Origin: Xiphydria camelus
Lineage: Eukaryota; Arthropoda; Insecta; Hymenoptera; Xiphydriidae
Direction: 5' to 3'
NCBI GenBank assembly: GCA_963678675.1
Contig: OY783193.1
Location: forward strand, 16,628,427 to 16,692,426
Length of the DNA: 64,000 nucleotides
Below, one piece after another: positions 23,549 through 34,267 of this stretch; the first letter of the stretch is position 1, and each line of letters begins with the position of its first letter. A program made the position numbers and the translations under genes. The notes beneath the pieces were generated by a model. That model had not been told where the DNA came from and did no database searches. It was given only the letters and a program-made list of their open reading frames with translations.

Positions 23549-24122
23549 TACAGGGTGTTCGAAAAAAACACCGACACAGAAATAGGAGTGATAGGTTACG
23601 TCATTACAAGTATTTTGATATAAGGGACCTATACCCGCAAGCGCCCCCTTCTGGAGATATCAACTTTTCAAGTTTATAACGACCGAGGTTGATCAAAGTA
23701 GAATAATATTGAGTTTTTTGTCTACCTGTACAATTGAAAAACAAATGAAAACTCCTTGTATCCGCATCATCTTCGAAAAGTACAAAGACTTGAGCCAAGC
23801 GGTTGTCCTTTCCGCAAGCAGTTTGCGCAGTGGCACATCTATCCAGAATCGTTTCCGATGTTGCATGGACATGGGTGGCCGTCATTTTGAGCATTTGCTG
23901 TAGTACATTGTTTTTGTATCTCGTAAAATTAAATATTCGTTACCATCTTGATACGTTTCTTATTATTCTACTTTGATCAACCTCGGTCGTTATAAACTTG
24001 AAAAGTTGATATCTCCAGAAGGGGGCGCGCTTGCGGGTATAGGTCCCTTATATCAAAATACTTGTAATGACGTAACCTATCACCCCTATTTCTGTGTCGG
24101 TGTTTTTTCCGAACACCCTGTA
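23549..24122. mobile_element. CAGGGTGTTCG MITE, copy C2
   Basis: The second copy of the 19513 MITE, in opposite orientation and with TA flanks. Its minus-strand frame at 23604-23894 parallels the plus-strand frame 19759-20025 of C1. Confidence 0.88.
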
Positions 24123-24134
24123 TATAAAAATGAA

Positions 24135-24136
<2 letters not shown>

Positions 24137-24185
<49 letters not shown>

Positions 24186-24186
24186 A
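24137..24186. repeat. (GTCT)n microsatellite
   Basis: About twelve tandem GTCT units, immediately upstream of the minisatellite and within the 2.5-kb element. Confidence 0.95.
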
Positions 24187-24192
24187 TGTTTC

Positions 24193-25343
24193 GTATGCCT
24201 TCCTAAATCGTTCATCCGATTGCGATGAAATTTTGGGAAATGGTTGGACGCATGCCTGCGATGGTTTCTGAGTTAGTAAATCTTATACAGGGTGTTCAAA
24301 AAGTCCCGGTACGGCCGATTATCTCAGCGGGAAAACATTTTAGAGAAAAATGTTTAATACAAAACTTTAAGGATTTTCCCTTGGCTACCCAGTGGTCGTA
24401 TTGGATTTGACCTTGACCGTGACCTTTAAGGTAATATCAAATGCCTTCCTAAACCGTTCATCCGATTGCGATGAAACTTTGGGGAATGGTTGGACGCATG
24501 CCCGCGAAGGTTTCTTATTGTTAGTAAGTCTTATAAAACGTGTTCAAAAAGTACCGGTACTGATGATTATTATGCCTTCCTAAACCGTTCATCCGATTGC
24601 GATGAAAAGTTGGGGAATGGTTGGACGCATGTCCGCGAAGGTTTCTGAGTTAGTAAATCTTATAAAAGGTGTTCAAAAAGTACTGGTACTGATGATTATT
24701 ATGCCTTCCTAAACCGTTCATCCGATTGCGATGAAAAGTTGGGGAATGGTTGGATGCATGCCCGCAAAGGTTTTTGAGTTAGTAAATCTTATACAGGGTG
24801 TTCAAAAAGTACCGGTACGGATGATTATTATGCCTTCCTAAACCGTTCATCCGATTGCGATGAAAATTTGGGGAACAGTTGGACGCATATCCGCGAAGGT
24901 TTGAGTTAGTAAATCTTATACAGGGTGTTCAAAAAGTACAGGTACGGATGATTATTTGCCTTCCTAAACCGTTCATCCGATTGCGATGAAACTTTGGGGA
25001 ATGGTTGGACGCATGCCCGCGAAGGTTTCTGAATTAGTAAATCTTATAAAAGGTGTTCAAAAAGTACCGGTACTGATGATTATTATGCCTTCCTAAACCG
25101 TTCATCCGATTGCGATGAAAAGTTGGGAAATGGTTGGACGCATGCCCGCGAAGGTTTCTGAGTTAGTAAATCTTATACAGGGTGTTCAAAAAGTACCGGT
25201 ACGGATGATTATTATGCCTTCCTAAACCGTTCATCCGATTGCGATGAAATTTTGGGGAACAGTTGGACGCATATCCGCGAAGGTTTCTGAGTTAGTAAAT
25301 CTTATACAGGGTGTTCAAAAAGTCGAACTATACTTGACCTAAA
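24193..25343. repeat. Minisatellite, ~129-bp period, 8 units
   Basis: Units start ATGCCTTCCTAAACCGTTCA at 24193, 24441, 24572, 24701, 24830, 24957, 25085 and 25214. Each carries TTGGACGCATGCCCGCGAAG and ends near CAGGGTGTTCAAAAAGTACC. The first unit is longer (248 bp) and carries extra sequence shared with the element's own flanks. Confidence 0.92.
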
Positions 25344-25645
25344 TTTGACCTCCGCTGACAATAAAGGTAACATGAAAAAAATTGTCAAGGACACATTTGA
25401 ACGTGAAAAAAAATGAATTTGACCTCGATATAATCTTGAAGGTCATGGTCAAGGTCAAATCCAATATGACCATTGCGTAGCCCGGGAAAAATACTAAAAG
25501 TTTTGTATTAAAAATGTATTTAAACAATGGTGGACGGACAAAATCAATCCACAATCTACCCGTGCGAAGCCGGGACGGGCTGCTAGTATAATAATAAAAA
25601 TACTGGGCTTTAGAAGAGACTGTTATGACCGAAAAAATTTAAAAG

Positions 25646-26564
25646 TAAGGTAAGTCCGGGATAGTTCGACCACTTTCTTTTGGAGGTACTGTAGTATCTT
25701 TTTCCATAAATGTATGCTTTCATAAATATTAAAGTCCCATTAAGAGAACAATTCTATACAAGTATTTATTAGAAAGTTACATGAAAACATAAGCATAATG
25801 CAGTTGCAACAAATAATAAATATGATACTGTGACCCAACTAACCCTTAATAGCTGGGTTAGTTGGACCACTTCATTAGGCTGAGACCGACAGAGGGTTAA
25901 CATGAAATTAAAGTAACAAAACTTCGTTTTGCCACACAAAAAACATTTTAAGAAATGGGGGATGCCATATTCAACAGCTGCTCGATTTACTCCCAATGTA
26001 CCTGAAGTTACCGCTTCCATTGCATTTTTTAGTGCTTCTGCCGTCTAAGTGGCCTTGTTAACTGTGCCCTTTCATTTATAAAATGTTGGCATATTTGCTT
26101 GAAAAATATATAAATCTAAGTTAAAGATAGGTAAATAAATTGTGGTTCACAACTAACCCTAAAAATATTGGTCGAATATTAACCCAATATTCTGGGATAG
26201 TTTTGACCATACCACTACGCTAAGAAAGCAAACAATACCTATCAATTGAAAAGTAAGATTATGAACGACTTATAGGTATGCTAATAAACTCATACCATAT
26301 TAATATAAATGAAATTCTTATCTTCAGATTACTAAACATGCGTTCCAAAACATTTAACAGTAAAAAAACAGTATAAGACGAAAATATTGTTCTCAGAGTG
26401 TCACGTGTTAGGTCTTTATAAAAATGACCATGAGTTGCCGCTGTGACTTCGCAGAACCAGCTAAACGTGGTGACGGCATTTCTACCAAATATGGATGTTT
26501 CTTATTGAATCTATAGGTAATGGGCGAACTAACCCGCTGGTCGAACTATCCCGGACTTACCCTA
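25646..26564 (-). mobile_element. pogo/Tigger-like element, internally deleted
   Basis: The ends GTAAGTCCGGGATAGTTCGA and its inverse lie at 25648 and 26562, flanked by TA. A minus-strand remnant encodes a pipsqueak-type HTH. Both traits fit the pogo branch of Tc1/mariner. At 915 bp it is non-autonomous. Confidence 0.82.
25769..26053 (-). pseudogene. pogo-like transposase N-terminal (psq HTH) remnant
   Basis: Reading minus from about 26050, the frame encodes EALKNAMEAVTSGTLGVNRA followed by AVEYGIPH. This is the helix-turn-helix pattern of pogo/Tigger transposases (polar residues, NxAA, then F/YG(I/V)P). The DNA-binding CENP-B half and the DDE core are missing and the remainder is not recognisable. 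The reading ends at a stop at 25769. Confidence 0.7.
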
Positions 26565-26569
26565 CATAC

Positions 26570-27398
26570 AAAGTAAAATCTATCATCGATAGTCGCATAT
26601 TAAAAAAGAAATTTTAAAAACTACTGCATCCCCTTAAAAAAGGAAGGAAAAAAGCGTCGATTAAAGATCGAGTTGCTTCTCCTCGCTTTCTGCTCTCTGC
26701 TTTTCCCACACCGCTCTCCATCGATCGACTGGTGAACGTCCCGGCAAATTGGATACCGCAAGCGGCGAGGCTACTTCTCGTTCGTTGAATGTCGCCTCGC
26801 AGACGCGGAGGCTGCACCACACCGTTGAGCAGTCTATATTGCGGCATACCTATGTAGGTACCGATGTACATTCGAAGAGACCGAGGTCTAAGCACGTACG
26901 CGTAACTTATAGCCGCGGGATCTCACTGGGCGCTCAATACCGCCATTATCATAATTTAGTACGATTAATTGGGAATAAAACGAGGGAAGCGATATCCGGA
27001 AACACATTCTCCTGTATTAAGTGCTTCTCAGCATGCGCGTTAACCACACGGAAGACGATGGGTGCGAACGGGCGCGTTCCGCACGAAATGCGCTCGATTG
27101 ATGTCGTAAACCCGTATAGGGACGCGTACGAATGCGTATACACGGTAACTTGGCAGAGTAGTCAAACGTTCTAAAAATATCGACACAATCATCAATACTG
27201 CAGATATCACGTGTAAAGAAAATCAGGTGCAGACCATCTCATCGGCAATACACGGACCAATATATAATATATCCATCGATATAATCGTACATTCAGCCTG
27301 GTACCTATACTTTGTATATTTTACAAAGTGTACAGAGTCTTTTATGTACGATATGGGAAAGTGAGGGAGAATGCCGGTCATCTAAGCGGAATTAGACG
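26570..27398. other. Unassigned, locally GC-richer DNA
   Basis: Frames at 26614-26895 (-) and 26749-27174 (+) overlap antiparallel in a GC-richer patch, have no recognisable domain and look like chance. No transposon ends are seen. Confidence 0.35.
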
Positions 27399-27401
27399 TA
27401 A

Positions 27402-27783
27402 GCCTACAAAATGAGGTTTCAACAAACAAACAAAAATGATATCAACAAGCTGCAGCTTTTAGTCGCGAAAGATATGATCACATTAAACAATTTCTGAAGA
27501 AAAAAAAATGTATACCACCCTCAGCACCCCCTTAAACTCACTCGACAGCCCGCTTTTGCGATTAGCGATAAGAAGAAGAATGCTCAACGTCCATCGCACC
27601 AATCAATAGCTCCGTTTGCTGTTACAGAAGCGGGCTGTCGAGTGAGTTTAAGGGGGTGGTGAGGGTGGTATACATTTTTTTTTTCTTCAGAAATTTGTTT
27701 AATTTGATCATATTTTTCGCGACTAAAAGCTGCAGCTTGTTGATATCATTTTTGTTTGTTTGTTGAAACCTCATTTTGTAGGC
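27402..27783. repeat. Palindrome whose loop copies the Ulp1-gene start
   Basis: GCCTACAAAATGAGGTTTCA at 27402 mirrors TGAAACCTCATTTTGTAGGC ending at 27783, with ~155-bp arms. The 70-bp loop (about 27556-27625) contains a 46-bp segment (27568-27613) that matches 38061-38106, the 5' leader and start codon of the Ulp1-like gene, with three mismatches and in the same orientation. Confidence 0.82.
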
Positions 27784-28090
27784 AGGTAAGGATCGCCTTT
27801 CTCTCTCGACCCACCATTTTACATTTGGAAAATGTTTTTTTGGGGGGGATATCACTTTTTTTTTGTTAATTCAAGTCACCCTGTGTAGGCAGAAAAGGCA
27901 CGCTCTTTCTCTCTCGACCCACCATTTTAAATTTGGGAAATGTTTTTTTGGGTGTATTATGCCATTTTACATTTGGGAAATGTTTTTTGGGTTTATTATA
28001 TATATATCAAGGAAAAAGGAGCAAATGCTGATGTACAATATGTAAGCAATAATTCAAGCAAAGTTGTTTCAATCTAGAAAGGAATAATAT
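27784..28090 (-). repeat. Helitron 3' region with short tandem units
   Basis: Three imperfect direct repeats carry CCATTTTACATTTGGGAAAT followed by GTTTTTTGGG (about 27808-27848, 27918-27952, 27960-27995). Two are preceded by GCACGC/GATCGCC plus TTTCTCTCTCGACC. They lie just downstream of the USP stop codon on the minus strand and may be part of the element's 3' end. No CTRR terminus could be fixed. Confidence 0.5.
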
Positions 28091-28888
28091 CTACACGTTT
28101 TTCGAATTCCTTGGCCATGCAATTTTGTTGTTGTCGACTTTTAAATCATCGACTCTAACCCAAGATTTTTTTTGTCTTAACATAGTAATATAGTGACCAC
28201 CATCAAATGTTCGTGTATGCAAGATTGCTGCAATTACTTTGTATGAAATTCCTTCGATTGTTAGTGCAGTGGAAGGTACTTCTTTGATTTTGCATGTCGT
28301 TATTTTGGATGTTATCCCTTCATTTCTATGAAATAATTTGAGATGTATAATTAAAATAGGACCAGCTGTAGTAATTGAAGTCTTCTTAGTTTTCTTCTCA
28401 CATGGACATTTGTCACAACGAGCACTCACTGTTTCCCATTTTCCGAAGGAGTCATTTAAAATGTCTTGTAGAGTAACAGATTTATTCATTGCTATATTAA
28501 CTGGTAATGATATCATATTATTTGTTTCTTCTCCTGTATTTGTTGATGCGCATTGTGGATTCATACATCTTGTTTTGAATATGGTTGTGTATTCGACGGT
28601 TCTCTGTAGTTCAGGTGTTGTCATGAACAAATATGTGATGAATTCTGCAACATCTTGCTGTTCTTGACAGCCATAAATAGTTGGCTCGACGAAATTTCTG
28701 ACTCCAAGTATTGCGGATGAATGGTTTGGCGTAACGTTGGATAAATAATTTTGTAATGTCGTACGTAAAATATGGTTTTCGGGCAACTGTAAAATTTCAT
28801 TCCTCATGGGGAAACAATTAAATATGCATTGCAAAGCTGAATTTGCATAGCAAGACACTCCATCTGCATTCGGCAGGCCACGGAAATT
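28091..28888 (-). other. Ubiquitin-specific protease (USP/C19) domain of the Helitron protein
   Basis: This is a C-terminal cysteine-peptidase domain of ~265 residues, somewhat shorter than typical USP cores. The catalytic Cys codon lies at 28850-28852, the His codon at 28193-28195, and WVRVDD follows at the usual place for the third residue. A CxxxxC and a CxxC pair (about 28565 and 28415) fit the zinc-binding insert of USPs. The domain follows helicase motif VI in the same open frame, with ~70 linker residues and no stop between them. It is a true fusion, and its frame has survived intact while the upstream parts have not. Known USPs remove ubiquitin from proteins; the role in transposition is not known to me. 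Confidence 0.88.
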
Positions 28889-31800
28889 TTGTACCAACGC
28901 TATGCTAATATTCGTATCTTCAGAATCTTGAATTCTGAGTGGACCTGCAAATGGAGTCCACCTCATGTCGACTACCTTATGAACATGATAATTCGGTATG
29001 TCTTCTTGCGGTAAATCAGGTCTGTACATGCTTCGCAATCTATTATATTCTACAATAGCTTGTGTACTTGCTTTAATAGAAGATGGATCGAAATTTATCA
29101 AATGTAGCCCTTCAAGAGACTTAACTCTCGAAAGAGCAACATACGTTTGCCCATGAGAAAACACGCTATTCCCAGAATCTACGACCGCAGTTTTCAAACT
29201 CAAACCTTGCGATTTATGCACAGTGATGGCGTAACTTAAACATATGGGAAACTCTGTCTGCGAGTGATGAATGCTCCTCTGATAATAACAAATTTTACAC
29301 TCACTTTTTCAATGGTATGCAGAGCTCCGGACGCTAATCGTAATGTCATACTGTCAATATTACTCTGAATATCAATGTTCCTTGTTATAGACTCCAATGT
29401 AGCAATGGCACCGTTTACTAACCCTTTAGTGACATCAATATTTCTTGTTAACATTACTTTTGCGCCTATTTTGATAGTTACAATTTTGGGCAAACCACCA
29501 GAGCGGGAACAGTCTTCTTCATTCGTATGAAGCAATTTTTTTACTTTTTCTTGTAGAAAAGATTTACATTCTATCGAGTCATGTGCAACGAATTCTATCT
29601 GTTCAGTTGGAAGAATTTTCAGCATTTCATTATTCAAAACCTCGCACATGTTACGAGTCGGAAACAAGCAGACGGTCTCAGCAGGCAAAGTGGAAATGAA
29701 ATTACGGAGTTCTTGTAATCTGCCATATGTGGTAGAACTGTAGAAGGTTATTTTTTTTGTCTGTAATAATTGTATATCGCGTTTTGTGATCAATCCTATA
29801 CGAATCCTACGTAACAAATCACGATATACAGTATCACCCTTTTGCCTCATGTTAATTCTTAGTTCATCAAATTCAAATAAATTCGCCCATAAGTTGTACT
29901 TTCCGTACGATCCCACGTACTCTTTCATTTCGTTTGACGAAATATACATGAACGCTGGATTCTCATGTACAGGCGGCAATTGCAACAAATCTCCGAACAG
30001 AAGAATATGTTTTCTTCCAAACCAACCATCATCACTGTCACCAGTATCAAATATTTCAGCCAAACGCAAGTGAATGTACAATAGCGTTATATTTGCTATC
30101 ATTGATACTTCATCGATTTCAATTAATGCAACATTTCGTAAATCTTCGCGCAATTTCTTCAGAACCGTATCTGACAGTGCGCGATACTTAGGAGTATTGC
30201 CGTGTTCTACCGGTAATTGAAAAATTCTATGTATTGTCAGTCCCCGAATAGAAAATGCCGCAATACCTGTAGGAGCTGAGACAGCGACATCCTTTTGTAA
30301 AATTTGCTTAGCCCAATTTCGAATGGCATGTATAATAAAACTTTTCCCCGTTCCACCCTCTCCGCTGACATATAAACGGAGAACTTTATCTGGAGATTGT
30401 GTAGAGTATCTGTGACTTTTTCAAAAACCCGTCTCTGATCAGCGTTCATTTGCCTTATAGTATCGGCTATATCAACTTCTGGCACATTGCCATTGATTTT
30501 TTTGAATTCTTTCATGGCTTCATCAACTACAGCGGCATCGAATTGTAATAAATCGTCGTCATGTGGGACAGCGTTCAGATTGTCATCCATTTTTTGTTGA
30601 ATTAGCTCTTCGACGTACTGGCGAGCTTCTTCGATTTCCTGTCTCTTCTGATGGTACTTCATTGCATTTTGTAGGGAAGATTTAACATTATCAAAAGCAT
30701 CAGCATAGGAAGGAAAGCCATTTTTTAATTCATTTTGGTCTCTCCACGGCTTAAAAAGGAATAATAAGGCAAAGAAATACTTTTCTGGATAAATTGTGGC
30801 TTTTTGTATTTATAGTGGTTAACTAAGCATGGCCATTTTCGTTTTCTTAAGAACTTTGTCCTCGATATACAATAATATTCGACATTTTCATCCTTCGGCT
30901 CGGTATAGACAAAGTCATACCATTTTGCAAAGTCGTATAGACAGCAGTGTTCCAACTCCTTTGGTCTATTTGGATAAAAGTCATCAAATAAATTCTGGCA
31001 GAATATATTTGTAGCGTCTTCCTGCAAATTCTTAATTTCTTGATGCTTTTTCAACTTTCTGCTTCTTATCTCGTTCACATTCAACCATTTTATTGTTGTT
31101 TTCGAATCAGTTCCGTATAGAGAAATTCCAAGCAAAGTATCTGCGGCCTCTAAAACACCACATTCTCGATGAGAAAGAGACTTGGTCGCAAATGACCAAA
31201 GACGTGAATTTAGTGACTTGCTAGAGCTAATGGCATTCCAGGAATCTGCTACGTGAGCTTTTTCACCTTTTCTCCCATATTTCGTTATATATTCGGTAAT
31301 AATTTTAGATTGTTCTGCACAGAACTGTATATCCATGTTACCTTCCCATGCTAAAAGAACTGTTGGATTATAATCATTTACAAATTTGTCCTGTTCGCTT
31401 CGACAGATATCATAAAGTCGACTTTTAGACTTCAATGTTTTTCTACCTGCGGCAGATGTCACGACATCACGAATTATGAGCTCTGTTATAACGGGTCTTG
31501 GGAAACTAAATCGACATACCTTGCAGAAACCTGCAGCAGTTTTTTTTGTCCGCAAGCAATAATTATTGTGATGGTGTATTTGATGCTTAGTGACGCGTGC
31601 GTACAGCGTTGGAGAACTTGCCTTGTTTGGAATTTTGCAGGTGACGTATCTTAGTATGAATTCTGCAACTTCCTCATTTGTGCATTCCCCAATGACCGGA
31701 GCATTTTCGACCCATAGAAGTAGATGAAAGTGTTACGTGCCTCTACCTTGGTATTCACGTCTCCAAAAATAGTGTTTAATTTTTCCCAAAGGCGCATCAT

Positions 31801-33600
31801 CGGACAATATGAATGCTAACATTGCATGGAATTTGTTATCCATAAACCTTGATGCCGAAACTGGATCCGCAGCAATTAATTCGCTATTTGGTATTTTATC
31901 CAATTTCGGGGCATTAACTTGTCTAATGTAATTAGCCATATCGCTCCACAGCCACTCAGAAGGGCTAAGTGTGAGGAACCATGTAGCTGGTCCGTAATGG
32001 TCCACCATACATGTGAGATTACTTCGCGGTATCTTCCAAAATTCTTCTGTATTGCGAAGTCTGGAGAACACCGTGTTTAAATTTTGTTCCATTTGATTAC
32101 TATCCAATAAATTTAAGTAATTTCCTGCGGTATACTGTAAGCGAGGATTCGGAACATTCAGTTTATGGTAAATGCCAGCCTGCAGTTGTCGCATATTACT
32201 ATTATTAAGCAAGAAGAACAAATATTGCATGTTCAACCTAAACTGAGGATACTTTGACATAAGTCTAACCCTAATGTACTCATAATCTGAAAGTGTCACT
32301 TCGCGATCTTCGTGTTGCCCATTTATTCCGTACGGATATAGATCAGGAAAACACACACAAAGGAGGTCTAATTTTTTTTCTCTATCATCAATGGGGGCAT
32401 CATCTACTTTTTTCATTTGATATAAATTGGTATCTGTATCGTACGACCTTTTGCCATGCAACGGATAGATTGTATACTGTTCATAGAATCCATCCGTTTT
32501 AAAGACCTGAGTCAGTAGAGCTTGTTTATCTTGTTTATCAGCATCATTATCTTCACAATATATGTTTTCATTGTTTTCATGTGCAAGTTCTTCATCAATA
32601 TCATTGCCTATGTTCACGTCGCATATATCTTCATCGCTTGCATCAAAAGCGTTTTCGTAACATTCGTTTTCATTCACTTCAAATACTGCATCATGAAGAT
32701 CTGCTAATAAATCTTGCGCATTCTTAGGCAAGGCAATGTTTTTGTACAGAGGGTTGATTTCTTTCAATTTCTTTAAACATTCATAGACATGATTGACATT
32801 AACCAAATTTTGTAGTATTCTCTTGGTTTTGACATTTGGCAATCCTCGTACAAGAATATGCAATTGATGATCTTTATTTAATGCAACGTTGTCTGGACAG
32901 ATTTTTTGAAGTGTCTCCTCTAATGGCAGTGGAAGATGAAAAGTTCGTCCTTTTACTTTAAGTACTAAACGTTTTGCTGGCAGTTTTTTATTCGCCACGG
33001 TGTTCATTGTTGTAACCGTTTGAAAGGATTTGGCCCTTTGAATCAAAATTTTTTCATATTCATTCAATCTCATAATCTCTGATGGTAGAGAATCCACTTC
33101 AAGCTTATTCAAAACACATGTAGGGGGCATTTGATTAGCTCGAATTTTAGAAATGCAATATTTGCAAACATGGTGACAATCTCGGTTTTGATCTGTTGCA
33201 TCATTCATCAAACGATCCCAAAGAACGTTGTTTGTAGGTTGTTTAATTCTGCTTATTTCGTGAACGTGCTCTCTTGAACTAAGTTTATTACATGAGAGGC
33301 AAACACGATCTGGCATATCACTGAATTTTTTAGTCAGAACGGAAAAAGCTTTCTTGTAAGTTTGTTGAATAATTGTTTCATCGAATTCAATAGCGATATT
33401 TCTATGTACGTAAGATGATGTACTCTGTTTACATAGTTTACGCGCATGATCCAGAAATGTGACATCACCATTTCGTAGTGCTGAATCCAATTTTGCAATA
33501 GATGTGTGAAGTCTTACAACAGCGTATGTCAAAGTACTGACGTATCGAACTAATGGAAAATGAGGGGCCAAAATACGTACTGCAATGATAGTCCAATCAA
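28091..33600 (-). pseudogene. Helitron Rep-PIF1 helicase fused to a USP domain
   Basis: The gene encodes the rolling-circle replicase. In order on the minus strand: a cysteine zinc-finger N-terminus (CLSCNKLSSREHVHE, CHHVCKYC, ~33300-33150); Helitron-like N domain (TWFLTLSPSEW, ~31975; FWRREYQGRG, ~31755); HUH motif HFH at 31724-31732; two-tyrosine motif YITKY at 31277-31291; PIF1 Walker A GEGGTGKS at 30340-30363, Walker B IEIDEVSM, GDLLQLPPV, and HKSQGLSL then GQTYVALSRVKSLEGL. A USP domain (28091-28888) ends it, with Cys box NADGVSCYANSALQC, QQDVAEF, two Cys pairs (CMNPQC, CDKC) and His box FDGGHYITML. Defects: TAA at 31733-31735 directly before HFH, and frameshifts near 30755, 30395 and 29285. 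No ATG opens the frame upstream of 33571. Confidence 0.9.
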
Positions 33601-34267
33601 ATTATACATTGAGCGATGCATCAAATCAAGTATTTTTGCTTTTTTGATATGTTGTTTATGATGAAAAGAGGATGTTAAATCCAAGTTTTCGACCTCGGCA
33701 GATGACCGGATCATTGTCAAAAATCAAGAAAATCTCGAAATTTTTGGCATTTTTTCAGTTCTTGTCGATTTTGACTCGGAAGGACTGGTTTTTCATAAAA
33801 GATCATCGTAACCATTTTTGAAGTAGATTAAATTTGCAATAATTTGAGATCTGAATGGTTATTGTAGCTCCAATAGTTTCGAAGATACAGCTTTTCAAAA
33901 CTTGGCTAATTTTTGAAGTTACATGATTTTTATCAAAATTTCACAATTTTCAGTGCCATTCATGTATCTGAAGGCCCAGTATATTGTTTAGAAACCCTCT
34001 CCCACCCGTTCACTCTCCTAGGATCTCAGGAGACTTCAAAGTGACCCTTCCCCCTCAATCACTTGACAAAAAATGAGTTATTATTTGTATTTTTATTTAC
34101 AGACGTGGGTATGTGTAAAAATCAAGGTATTGACAATTACTTACGATGTCTTTAATTTTTTTTGGGATTATCATTATCATTAATATTATATTAAAAAGAA
34201 ATACTTGTATAATACGTCGATGAAAAATAACTGAAAATCTGACATCAATTTTGAAGATGTGTTTATT

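Larger units (their letters stand above)
23078..25587. mobile_element. 2.5-kb element with CTAGCAGCCCGTCCCGG ends
   Basis: The ends ACTAGCAGCCCGTCCCGGCT are inverted repeats of at least 62 perfect-looking bases. Complementarity resumes farther in (TTTTCCCGGGCTACC..., GACCTTGACCATGACC). This CCCGTGCGAAGCCGGG-type end is widespread in arthropod genomes. The interior contains MITE C2, a GTCT microsatellite and a ~129-bp minisatellite. No transposase is found. Confidence 0.75.

Noticed and set aside
24193..25343. CRISPR-like array (regular repeats)
   Set aside because: Units are ~129 bp, nearly identical throughout with no distinct spacers, and the DNA is clearly eukaryotic. It is a minisatellite.
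26614..27174. Antiparallel 93- and 141-residue frames
   Set aside because: They overlap in a GC-richer patch, where long chance frames are expected, and neither product is recognisable.
29786..30073. Plus-strand frames within the Helitron region (also 28338-28667, 32293-32502, 36684-37214)
   Set aside because: They are antisense shadows of the helicase, USP, Rep and Ulp1 coding sequence.
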